Origin: Thiotrichaceae bacterium
GTDB lineage: Bacteria; Pseudomonadota; Gammaproteobacteria; Thiotrichales; Thiotrichaceae
Length of the DNA: 7,708 nucleotides
Assembly (NCBI GenBank): GCA_027030285.1
Contig: JALVFC010000461.1
Span: 1-7,708, forward strand
Reading direction: 5' to 3'
Shown here: piece by piece, positions 1 through 5,268 of the stretch
How positions within the stretch are numbered: the first letter of the stretch is position 1
How the letters are laid out: every line of letters starts with the position of its first letter
Program-made: the position numbers and the translations under genes
Notes under the pieces: model-generated
What the model was told of the DNA's origin: nothing
What the model saw: the letters and a program-made list of their open reading frames with translations, nothing else
Databases searched by the model: none

Positions 1-513
1 AACAGATTTAAAAAAACTATCGCGATAGGCGAACTGGCACCTCGCAGCATCAAACTCACAGATATTTCCGGTTTGCATATCTATCGCCTCCAGTGAATGA
101 AAAAAATCTACCAGCTCAACACCATAGGCACCTATGTTTTGTACCGGAGCCGCGCCCACCGTCCCCGGAATCAGTGATAAATTCTCCAGTCCAGCACAAC
201 CCTGTTGAATCGTCCAGCGAACAAAATCATGCCAGATTTCACCTGCACCTGCCCTGATATAGCTGGCATCATCATCGGCAAACAACAGAGTCTTTCCCTT
301 CAGCAAACTACGCGCAAGCAAACCGGAATAATCAGCCGTGAACAGCAAATTGCTTCCACCACCAATAACCAATACAGGTTCCTCATATTGCCGTTGCCAG
401 TCGATCAGCGCAAGCACATCATCCGGCTGATGAAGTTCTGCAAAATAACGGCTACTTGCTGCAACCCCAAATGTATTGAAAGGTTGTAAAGAGAGATTTT
501 CAAGAATTTTCAC
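1..513 (-). CDS. murB: UDP-N-acetylenolpyruvoylglucosamine reductase, 3'-truncated by window edge
   Basis: MurB is the cytoplasmic FAD enzyme that reduces UDP-GlcNAc-enolpyruvate to UDP-MurNAc with NADPH, the second committed step of peptidoglycan precursor synthesis. The first 171 residues are visible; E. coli MurB has about 340. The FAD-binding domain shows GGGSN at residues 51-55, GLENLSLIPGTVG from 108 and QNIGAYGVEL from about 125. FAYRDSFFK near 161 matches the E. coli FGYRDS motif, so Arg164 should be the catalytic arginine; the later catalytic Ser and Glu lie outside the window. The start is GTG, overlapping the rnfH stop by 4 bp (GTGA), which suggests translational coupling; homology begins at once (LQPFNTFGV), so no later start fits. 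It ends the ratA-rnfH-murB run. The family assignment is near certain. Confidence 0.95.
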   Translation of the reverse strand, partial: MKILENLSLQPFNTFGVAASSRYFAELHQPDDVLALIDWQRQYEEPVLVIGGGSNLLFTADYSGLLARSLLKGKTLLFADDDASYIRAGAGEIWHDFVRWTIQQGCAGLENLSLIPGTVGAAPVQNIGAYGVELVDFFHSLEAIDMQTGNICEFDAARCQFAYRDSFFKSV

Positions 514-833
514 TTTACTGTTGTTCCACCTTTTTTCATACGCTTTCCTTCAGCCGCACGCTTTTTTCGCACCTCTTTAGGATCAGCAATCAGTGGGCGG
601 TAGATTTCAACACGATCTTTGTCACGGAGCTGGTGTGATAACTGAGTGATCTTGCCAAAAACCCCGACTTTATTCTTCTTAAGATCAATCTCGGGAAAAT
701 CATCCAGTATGCCTGACTGCTCAATGGCATCTTGCACTAAAGCGCCCTTATCTAGCTGAAGTGACAACAGTTCCTGCTTATCTGACAGACCATAGGCAAC
801 CTCAACGAGTATTTTCTCAGCCATACAGCTCAT
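510..833 (-). CDS. rnfH: RnfH / RatB family protein (UPF0125), ubiquitin-like fold
   Basis: This is a small acidic-to-basic protein of 107 residues in the RnfH family, which adopts a beta-grasp (ubiquitin-like) fold. The biochemical role is not settled: the family was named for neighbourhood to rnf genes, and the E. coli member is also called RatB beside RatA. The family core is clear: KILVEVAYGL at 7-16, DLKKNKVGVFG at 50-60 and the hallmark DRVEIYRPLIADPKE at 73-87, followed by a Lys/Arg-rich tail (RKKRAAEGKRMKKGG). Two ATGs compete, at 833 (MSCMAEK) and at 824 (MAEK). Both lie inside the ratA end, giving 17-bp or 8-bp overlaps; the second better matches the usual short N-terminus. It overlaps murB by 4 bp. 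Co-translation with ratA and murB is inferred. Confidence 0.94.
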   Translation of the reverse strand: MSCMAEKILVEVAYGLSDKQELLSLQLDKGALVQDAIEQSGILDDFPEIDLKKNKVGVFGKITQLSHQLRDKDRVEIYRPLIADPKEVRKKRAAEGKRMKKGGTTVK

Positions 834-1248
834 CTGCCCTTTTCACAAAAGCATCCACCAAGGTATTCGCAATCTGGTTAAATACAGGACCAATTGCCAT
901 ACCTAGCAGGCGATTAGAAAATTCAAATTCGAGATCCAGAGAGATCTTGCATGCCTGACCCTGAATATCATCAAAACGCCAGAAACCATTCAAATGCTTA
1001 AAGGGACCATCCAGAAGTTTCATTTCAATCATCTTGTTTTTCTGTAACCAGTTACGCGTACTAAAATCCTTGTGAACAGCACCTTTGGAAATGGTCACCA
1101 TAGCTTCTACAACATCCCCTTCACGGCTCAATTCTTTCGATGCACCACACCAGGGGAGAAATTCAACATAACGATCCACGTTATCCACAACCTTGAACAT
1201 TTGTTCGGGAGAGTACGGCACCAGCGCACTGCGATTAATTGTTGGCAT
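817..1248 (-). CDS. ratA: RatA family START-domain protein (ribosome association toxin / CoQ-binding Coq10-like)
   Basis: A 143-residue single-domain START/polyketide-cyclase-like protein. The E. coli homologue was described as RatA, which binds 50S subunits and blocks 70S formation; the same fold family includes Coq10, a ubiquinone-binding protein, so the toxin label may not be its normal role. Seen here: MPTINRSALVPYSPEQMFKV at the N-terminus, DRYVEFLPWC at about 26-35, LLDGPFKHLNGFWRF in the middle and the C-terminal helix ending AFVKRADELYG, all in the positions of the E. coli protein. Start ATG has an AGGA ribosome-binding site 5 nt upstream (1254-1257). It leads the ratA-rnfH-murB run and is divergent from smpB, an arrangement also present in enterics. 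Two ubiquinone genes sit elsewhere in this window, which fits but does not prove a quinone link. Confidence 0.95.
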   Translation of the reverse strand: MPTINRSALVPYSPEQMFKVVDNVDRYVEFLPWCGASKELSREGDVVEAMVTISKGAVHKDFSTRNWLQKNKMIEMKLLDGPFKHLNGFWRFDDIQGQACKISLDLEFEFSNRLLGMAIGPVFNQIANTLVDAFVKRADELYG

Positions 1249-1255
1249 AAAAATC

Positions 1256-1284
1256 CTGACTTGCTATTTGATGTGCCCTATAAT
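1256..1284 (+). promoter_or_regulatory. Sigma-70-type promoter for smpB
   Basis: A perfect TATAAT lies at 1279-1284, with CTGACT (4 of 6 to TTGACA) at 1256-1261 and a 17-bp spacer. Transcription would be expected to begin about 7 nt after the -10 box, that is at or within a base or two of the smpB ATG at 1291. The -10 box is directly seen; the start point is an inference from usual spacing. Confidence 0.65.
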
Positions 1285-1285
1285 A
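1280..1285 (-). promoter_or_regulatory. Possible -10 box for ratA-rnfH-murB
   Basis: On the minus strand these bases read TATTAT (5 of 6 to TATAAT), overlapping the smpB -10 box on the other strand. It would give a leader of about 25 nt carrying the ratA AGGA site. No good -35 element is present at 16-18 bp (TTTCTT at 17 bp), so the call is weak. Confidence 0.35.
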
Positions 1286-1290
1286 GCCGA

Positions 1291-1773
1291 ATGGCAAAAC
1301 GAAAGAAAAAAAAAGGGCATGGTGGTCTCACCATCGCACTCAACAAAGCAGCACGTCACAACTATTTTATAGAGCAAACCTATGAAGCAGGCCTGGTACT
1401 GGAAGGCTGGGAAGTGAAAAGCCTGCGCGATGGGCGAGCGCAGCTAAAAGAAAGCTATGTGCAAATCAACAAGGGCGAGGCATGGCTTTATAATGCCCAT
1501 TTCTCCCCCCTGCTGTCGGCATCCACGCACATCAACCCTGACCCGACACGCGCCCGCAAGTTGCTGTTACACGACTATGAAATTTCACGCTTAATCGGTG
1601 CAACAGAACAAAAAGGCTATACCATCGCCCCACTAGCGCTGTACTGGAAAAAAAATCGCGTCAAGCTGGAAATTGGACTCGCCAAAGGCAAGCAGCTACA
1701 TGATAAACGCGCTGCCTCCAAAGAAAGAGACTGGAATCGGGAAAAACAGCGCATTATGAAAAACAATTACTAA
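1291..1773 (+). CDS. smpB: SsrA-binding protein SmpB
   Basis: SmpB binds tmRNA (SsrA), delivers it to ribosomes stalled on broken mRNAs and occupies the decoding centre with its C-terminal tail, starting trans-translation. The 160-residue length is normal for the family. Seen: TIALNKAARHNYFIE at 14-28, GWEVKSLRDG at 39-48, DPTRARKLLLH in the middle, then GKQLHDKR at 133-140 and the basic tail ending RIMKNNY. I chose ATG 1291 because the N-terminus (MAKRKKKKGHGG) fits homologues. The frame is open farther upstream, but only as antisense to ratA. No Shine-Dalgarno sequence precedes the ATG, and a perfect -10 box sits 6 bp before it. Codons 6-8 are AAA AAA AAA, a nine-A run. The stop overlaps the stop of the opposing small gene. 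No ssrA gene is visible in the window. Confidence 0.97.
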   Translation: MAKRKKKKGHGGLTIALNKAARHNYFIEQTYEAGLVLEGWEVKSLRDGRAQLKESYVQINKGEAWLYNAHFSPLLSASTHINPDPTRARKLLLHDYEISRLIGATEQKGYTIAPLALYWKKNRVKLEIGLAKGKQLHDKRAASKERDWNREKQRIMKNNY

Positions 1774-2012
1774 CCCTGCAAATGAACCCGTCTTAGCGTT
1801 TCTTGCCAATTCGGGTTCGCCTTTGCCTGATGCAGGCGAAAAAACCGTCCCACCTCATTCTCGTACCAGCCCGAATACGCCTGGTTTGGCTCACACTCAT
1901 AAGCCCACCAGACGCCATCAGCGTCCTGAGCCAGCCATTGTGCCCAATCAGGCAAAACCAGCTCATAAGTATCAAACTCAGGCTCTGCCAACTTCCTTAT
2001 CCAGCTCACCAT
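1770..2012 (-). CDS. Small tryptophan-rich conserved-looking protein, function unknown
   Basis: I cannot name this 80-residue protein. It has seven tryptophans (W4, 23, 26, 35, 36, 49, 69), concentrated in a compact acidic block, LPDWAQWLAQDADGVWWAYE at 20-39, then GWYENEVGRFFRL at 48-60. There is no signal peptide, membrane segment or cysteine pair (one Cys, C40). The composition looks like a folded small domain rather than noise, and I have a general impression of similar short proteins in gammaproteobacteria, unverified. It overlaps the end of the upstream symporter gene by 35 bp in another frame, and its TAG overlaps the smpB TAA on the other strand. The ATG has only a weak ribosome-binding site, so coupling to symporter translation is likely if it is made. 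Coding status is probable, not certain. Confidence 0.68.
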   Translation of the reverse strand: MVSWIRKLAEPEFDTYELVLPDWAQWLAQDADGVWWAYECEPNQAYSGWYENEVGRFFRLHQAKANPNWQETLRRVHLQG

Positions 2013-3501
2013 TGCGCAAACGAGCTAAATACTCCTTGAGTGCTTTAGCTACCTTACCCTGCAACAAATACAGCGCAAAGAAATTAGGAAATGCCATAGA
2101 CAACAACAGCAAATCACTAAAGTCCAGAATATTGCCCGCACTCACCACAGAAGCCAGCACAATAAAGCCGACAAAAATAATGCGATACAACAGCGAAAAA
2201 CGCTCACCAAACAGATAAGTCCAGCAACGCTCGCCATAATAGGACCAGGAAATCATCGTACTGTAGGCAAACAACACCACAGCAACCGAAAGAATAACAG
2301 GGAACCAGGAAATCACCGAACCAAATGCTTTTGCAGTGAGTGCCGCACCCTTACTATCTGCAACCAGTTGCGAGTATTCCGGAGCGTTATACACGCCCGT
2401 CAGAATAATCACCAATGCCGTCATGGTACAAATCACAATAGTATCAATGAATGGCTCATACAACGCCACAAAGCCTTGTCGAACAGGATACTTGACCATT
2501 GCCGCCGAATGCGCAATAGCCGCTGAACCAATTCCCGCCTCACTGGAAAAAGCAGCCCGTTTAAAACCCTGCACCAGCACACCGACCATACCGCCAGCCA
2601 CAGCCACAGGAGAAAATGCCTCCCTGACAATTTTCACCAATGCAGCCGGAATATCCGCCGCATGCGAACCAATAATCCAGATACAGGCAGCCAGATAAAT
2701 AAACACCATCAACGGCACAATCGCCTCAGCCGTATGCGCAATTCGCCGGATACCACCAATAATGACAATACCTACGGCAAGCGCCATAATCAGTCCAAAA
2801 ACGATAGGATACTGGTTAAAGAAAGAAACCTCATTCTGCACTGCCCCCATTGCCTGACTCAGCTGAAAAGCGTTACCGCCGCCCAGCGATGCACCAATAG
2901 CAAAAATCGCAAACAATGCAGCTAGCACCTTGCCCAACCCTGTCATACCTTTTTCAGCAAACCCTTTGGACAAATACTCCATCGCCCCGCCCATGACACG
3001 ACCATCTGGTCGAAACTCACGATACATTTGTGCCAGTGTGACCTCAGTAAACTTCGATGTCATGCCAAAAAAGCCCGCAACAATCATCCAGAACGTCGCA
3101 CCCGGCCCACCAATACTTACCGCAATCGCCACCCCGGCTATATTCCCCAGTCCCACAGTTGCAGAAAGCGCTGTAGTAAGTGCCTGAAAAGGCGTGACTT
3201 CACCCTTGGCATCGGGAGCCTGATAATCACCACGAATAATGCGCAAGGCATGCCCCATCATGCGGATATTGATAAAACCAAAACGCAGGGTCAGAAATAC
3301 CGCCCCGACAATCAGCCAGCCAACAATAAACGGTACCGAAGCCGCACCCGGCATTACATCAAAGAAAATAACCTTCGCCAGGAAGCCATTAATAGTCCCC
3401 ACCCAGTCATTGAAAGTGCTGGCACTTGCTGTCCCTGAAATGAGTAGCAACAGCACCCCTATTAAAATAGGTCTGCCGAAGCGGAATAAAAATGTTGTCA
3501 T
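1978..3501 (-). CDS. AGCS-family sodium (or proton):alanine/glycine symporter
   Basis: An inner-membrane secondary transporter of 507 residues that imports alanine, glycine or a related small amino acid with Na+ (or H+); the exact substrate cannot be read from sequence. Family hallmarks are plain: TALSATVGLGNIAGVAIA at about 110-127, the signature GGPGATFWM at 131-139, GASLGGGNAFQLSQA at about 203-217, and SSEAGIGSAAIAHSAA at 319-334. About ten or more hydrophobic segments follow in the family order, and the C-terminus is a short charged tail. Residues 1-28 form an extra hydrophobic segment ending GTASAS, a possible cleavable signal or additional helix. An AAGGAG site lies 7 nt before the ATG. 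It begins 29 bp after engB ends, so the two are probably co-transcribed. Such transporters usually stand alone or near amino-acid genes, so pairing with engB looks like local chance. Confidence 0.94.
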   Translation of the reverse strand: MTTFLFRFGRPILIGVLLLLISGTASASTFNDWVGTINGFLAKVIFFDVMPGAASVPFIVGWLIVGAVFLTLRFGFINIRMMGHALRIIRGDYQAPDAKGEVTPFQALTTALSATVGLGNIAGVAIAVSIGGPGATFWMIVAGFFGMTSKFTEVTLAQMYREFRPDGRVMGGAMEYLSKGFAEKGMTGLGKVLAALFAIFAIGASLGGGNAFQLSQAMGAVQNEVSFFNQYPIVFGLIMALAVGIVIIGGIRRIAHTAEAIVPLMVFIYLAACIWIIGSHAADIPAALVKIVREAFSPVAVAGGMVGVLVQGFKRAAFSSEAGIGSAAIAHSAAMVKYPVRQGFVALYEPFIDTIVICTMTALVIILTGVYNAPEYSQLVADSKGAALTAKAFGSVISWFPVILSVAVVLFAYSTMISWSYYGERCWTYLFGERFSLLYRIIFVGFIVLASVVSAGNILDFSDLLLLSMAFPNFFALYLLQGKVAKALKEYLARLRNGELDKEVGRA

Positions 3502-3530
3502 TGATTGCTCCTTTGGTTGATTATTGGTAA

Positions 3531-4130
3531 CTACTCAGCATATAGCCAATTATCCAGTACACGCCAGAGCTCCTGCAAACCTTCCCCCTTAAGTGCAGAA
3601 AATGTCTGTACAGAAACTGGCATAGAATATTGCTTCAGTTCTTTCTTGACAGCAAGCAAGGCACGACTAGTCATACCACGCTTAAGCTTATCAGACTTAT
3701 TCAGCAGCACATGCACCGATAACTGCCTATCCGCTGCCCAGCGCAGCATCATGCGATCATAGTCCTTCATGGGATGTCTAATATCCATTACCAGAATAAC
3801 CCCCTGCAATGTCCAGCGCGTATCAAGGTAAGACTCAATGAAGCGCTGCCACTTATGCTTCACTTTTTCAGGAACCTTTGCATAACCATAACCAGGCAAA
3901 TCCACCAGATAGCGACCTTCCGGGAGTGAAAAAAAGTTGATCAGCTGAGTTCTCCCGGGTGTTTTACTGGTTCTTGCCAGACTACGCTGCTGACAGACCT
4001 TATTGAGAGAGCTGGATTTGCCAGAGTTGGAACGCCCTGCAAAAGCCACCTCAAAGCCCAACTCAGGGGGCAATGAATTAATGCCTGACGCACTTTGGAA
4101 AAATTTTGCCTGATGATAGTTCTTATTCAC
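3531..4130 (-). CDS. engB: Ribosome biogenesis GTP-binding protein EngB (YihA/YsxC)
   Basis: EngB is a TrmE-Era-EngA-like GTPase needed for late assembly of the 50S subunit and essential in many bacteria. All G motifs are visible in the 199 residues: G1 GRSNSGKSS at 32-40, G2 region with TPGRTQ at 57-62, G3 DLPGYG at 77-82, G4 NKSD at 144-147 and G5 SALKG at 178-182. Two small departures from the common forms are Ser for the usual Ala/Val in G1 (position 36) and Asn rather than Thr opening G4; neither should abolish function. The start is GTG, chosen because NKNYHQAKFF aligns with the E. coli N-terminus (NLNYQQTHF). The ribosome-binding site is weak. It leads the engB-symporter-small-protein run and is divergent from cytochrome c4. 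The polA/spf neighbourhood known from E. coli is absent. Confidence 0.96.
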   Translation of the reverse strand: MNKNYHQAKFFQSASGINSLPPELGFEVAFAGRSNSGKSSSLNKVCQQRSLARTSKTPGRTQLINFFSLPEGRYLVDLPGYGYAKVPEKVKHKWQRFIESYLDTRWTLQGVILVMDIRHPMKDYDRMMLRWAADRQLSVHVLLNKSDKLKRGMTSRALLAVKKELKQYSMPVSVQTFSALKGEGLQELWRVLDNWLYAE

Positions 4131-4403
4131 GTGATCTGCGCATAATTAAAAGTTTCCCGAGTATATGCGTTCTCTTATTATTTTGCACATTAGCAACCTA
4201 TAAAACCACTAACTCACACTCACAGAGACTACGCCCTGATTTTATCAAGTAGCATGAACTAATATTTGCTAATGCATTCCTTCATATGATATATACAGTG
4301 CACCTATTTCAGGAGACTCTGATAAATTCCGCCTGGAATTGCCGAGAGTCTCCTTAAGACAATAATATCTCAATATTTACCCTATAGACTTCAGGATTAC
4401 TTA
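4131..4403. promoter_or_regulatory. Divergent regulatory region between engB and cytochrome c4
   Basis: This AT-rich 273-bp stretch carries no convincing gene. On the minus strand TATACT (4160-4165) could be a -10 box for engB, without a good -35. On the plus strand TATATA (4290-4295) lies 18 bp after TTGCTA (4266-4271), a weak promoter candidate for cytochrome c4. The 9-mer TTGCTAATG occurs twice, once reading toward each gene (minus strand 4188-4196, plus strand 4266-4274). The hairpin at 4311-4354 is listed separately. An SD-like AGGA at 4393-4396 serves cytochrome c4 with 7-nt spacing. Confidence 0.45.
4311..4354 (+). repeat. Perfect nested hairpin upstream of cytochrome c4
   Basis: The outer arms AGGAGACTCT (4311-4320) and AGAGTCTCCT (4345-4354) pair perfectly over 10 bp. 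Inside, AATTCC (4325-4330) and GGAATT (4335-4340) form a second 6-bp stem closed by GCCT. The two stems are separated by a symmetric 4x4 internal loop (GATA/GCCG). No T-run follows on either strand, so it is not an ordinary rho-independent terminator. It ends 49 bp before the cytochrome c4 ATG and could be a structured mRNA leader, an operator or a dispersed palindrome. Confidence 0.85.
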
Positions 4404-5051
4404 ATGAAAAATTCTATGATAAAGCCCACCCTAATCGGTCTTGCACTACTACTTGGTGCCACAAGCGCAAATAGTTTTGCCAATGAACAAAAAGCAGAAA
4501 AACCTGCTGCTGGCGATGCCAGCAAAGGCAAGGTCTTATCTGCCACCTGTGCAGCCTGCCACGGTGCTGATGGCAACAGCGCCAACCCTCAATGGCCCAA
4601 GCTTGCCGGACAACATGCAGCGTACATTGAGAAACAGCTGACTGACTTTCATGATCAAAAAAGAAAGGATGCCACCATGTCTGCCATGGCTGCCCCATTA
4701 ACTCCTGAAAACATTAAAGACCTTGCTGCTTATTTCTCAAGCCAGAACGCCAAGCCTGGTGCTGGCAAGGAAGACCTTGTCGAACAGGGTAAAATAACCT
4801 ATAAGGGCGGAAACCTGACCTCCAAAGTAACGGCCTGTGCCGCCTGCCATGGTCCTACCGGAATGGGGAACCCCGCAGCAGGCTACCCTCGACTAAGCGG
4901 TCAGCACTCAGCTTATGTGACAAAACAACTTAAAGACTTTAAAAATGGTGTACGTAGCAATGACAGCTCAAGCATTATGCGCGATATTGCCAAACGCATG
5001 ACTGATGATGAAATAGCTGCCGTAGCAGAATACATTGCCGGTCTTCACTGA
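4404..5051 (+). CDS. cc4: Cytochrome c4, di-haem periplasmic electron carrier
   Basis: A 215-residue exported di-haem c-type cytochrome that shuttles electrons in the periplasm, in related bacteria toward cytochrome c oxidases. A signal peptide covers about residues 1-26 (positively charged MKNSMIK, hydrophobic core, predicted cut after NSFA). Two similar halves follow, each with a haem site: CAACHG at 49-54 and CAACHG at 145-150. His53 and His149 are the proximal ligands. Candidate distal ligands are Met92 or Met95 (MSAMAAPL) and Met192 or Met199. Each half has the matching PKLAGQHAAY or PRLSGQHSAY element, showing internal duplication typical of c4. AGGA lies 7 nt before the ATG. The next gene encodes a DsbA, and haem attachment to CXXCH often depends on the Dsb/Ccm thiol pathway, so the pairing is functionally sensible. 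Length is normal. Confidence 0.95.
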   Translation: MKNSMIKPTLIGLALLLGATSANSFANEQKAEKPAAGDASKGKVLSATCAACHGADGNSANPQWPKLAGQHAAYIEKQLTDFHDQKRKDATMSAMAAPLTPENIKDLAAYFSSQNAKPGAGKEDLVEQGKITYKGGNLTSKVTACAACHGPTGMGNPAAGYPRLSGQHSAYVTKQLKDFKNGVRSNDSSSIMRDIAKRMTDDEIAAVAEYIAGLH

Positions 5052-5078
5052 TAGTTAAACCTTTTTTAAATTGTCAGC

Positions 5079-5114
5079 TGGGTAACCCATAGCGGACTTA
5101 TGCAGGGTTACCCA
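5079..5114. repeat. Inverted repeat between cytochrome c4 and dsbA
   Basis: TGGGTAACCC (5079-5088) and GGGTTACCCA (5105-5114) form a perfect 10-bp stem around a 16-nt loop, 28 bp after the cytochrome c4 stop codon. Each arm is itself an interrupted palindrome (GGGTNACCC), the two centres 25 bp apart. No T-run follows on either strand. It may act as a 3' mRNA-stabilising hairpin, a weak or factor-assisted terminator, or a paired operator; sequence does not decide. Confidence 0.7.
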
Positions 5115-5199
5115 ATATACCTACTCTTCCCTCCATGAAAGTATTGCAAGATGGTAACTATTAAGCAAAACCAGTGCACACTGAGTAGTTACGAAAAAT

Positions 5200-5226
5200 G
5201 AACTTTCAGTCTATAGCAATGTCTTC
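5200..5226 (+). promoter_or_regulatory. Possible sigma-E (RpoE/AlgU)-type promoter for dsbA-coq7
   Basis: GAACTT (5200-5205) is followed after 15 bp by GTCTTC (5221-5226). The usual sigma-E pattern is GGAACTT, 15-16 bp, GTCTAA-like, so the -35 is close to consensus and the -10 only partial. Envelope-folding genes are typical members of this regulon. No better sigma-70 promoter is visible between 5115 and 5268. The call rests on pattern alone. Confidence 0.35.
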
Positions 5227-5268
5227 CCACATACATCTCAAAGGTTAACAATTAACAGGACAATAACA

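Noticed and set aside
205..489. 94-codon plus-strand frame in the murB region
   Set aside because: It is antisense to clear MurB homology and its translation has no recognisable motif.
817..1248. RatA-RnfH as an active toxin-antitoxin module
   Set aside because: The RatA/RatB naming is historical; these are widely conserved core genes with a Coq10-like START protein and a ubiquitin-like protein, and nothing here marks a mobile toxin-antitoxin pair.
1072..1290. In-frame upstream extension of smpB (73 extra codons)
   Set aside because: It runs antisense through the well-conserved ratA coding region and does not resemble any SmpB N-terminus; ATG 1291 matches the family start.
2336..3438. Several plus-strand open frames across the symporter gene
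   Set aside because: All are shadows of the conserved minus-strand transporter; they are Pro/Thr/Ala-rich as expected for the complement of hydrophobic codons.
4235..4248. FNR-like site, CTGATTTTATCAAG
   Set aside because: FNR sites need TTGAT and ATCAA separated by four bases; here the spacing is three and one arm is imperfect.
4131..4403. Spot 42-like sRNA gene next to engB
   Set aside because: Gene context suggested it, but there is no similarity to Spot 42 that I can see and no rho-independent terminator with a T-run on either strand.
5135..5164. Ten-codon ORF (MKVLQDGNY) upstream of dsbA
   Set aside because: No ribosome-binding site and nothing ties it to dsbA; short frames of this length occur by chance.
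5172..5183. CAGTG-CA-CACTG small inverted repeat, with CAGTGCAC also found at 4296-4303
   Set aside because: Two spacers of about 200-270 bp are expected to share an 8-mer about once by chance, so the recurrence carries no weight.
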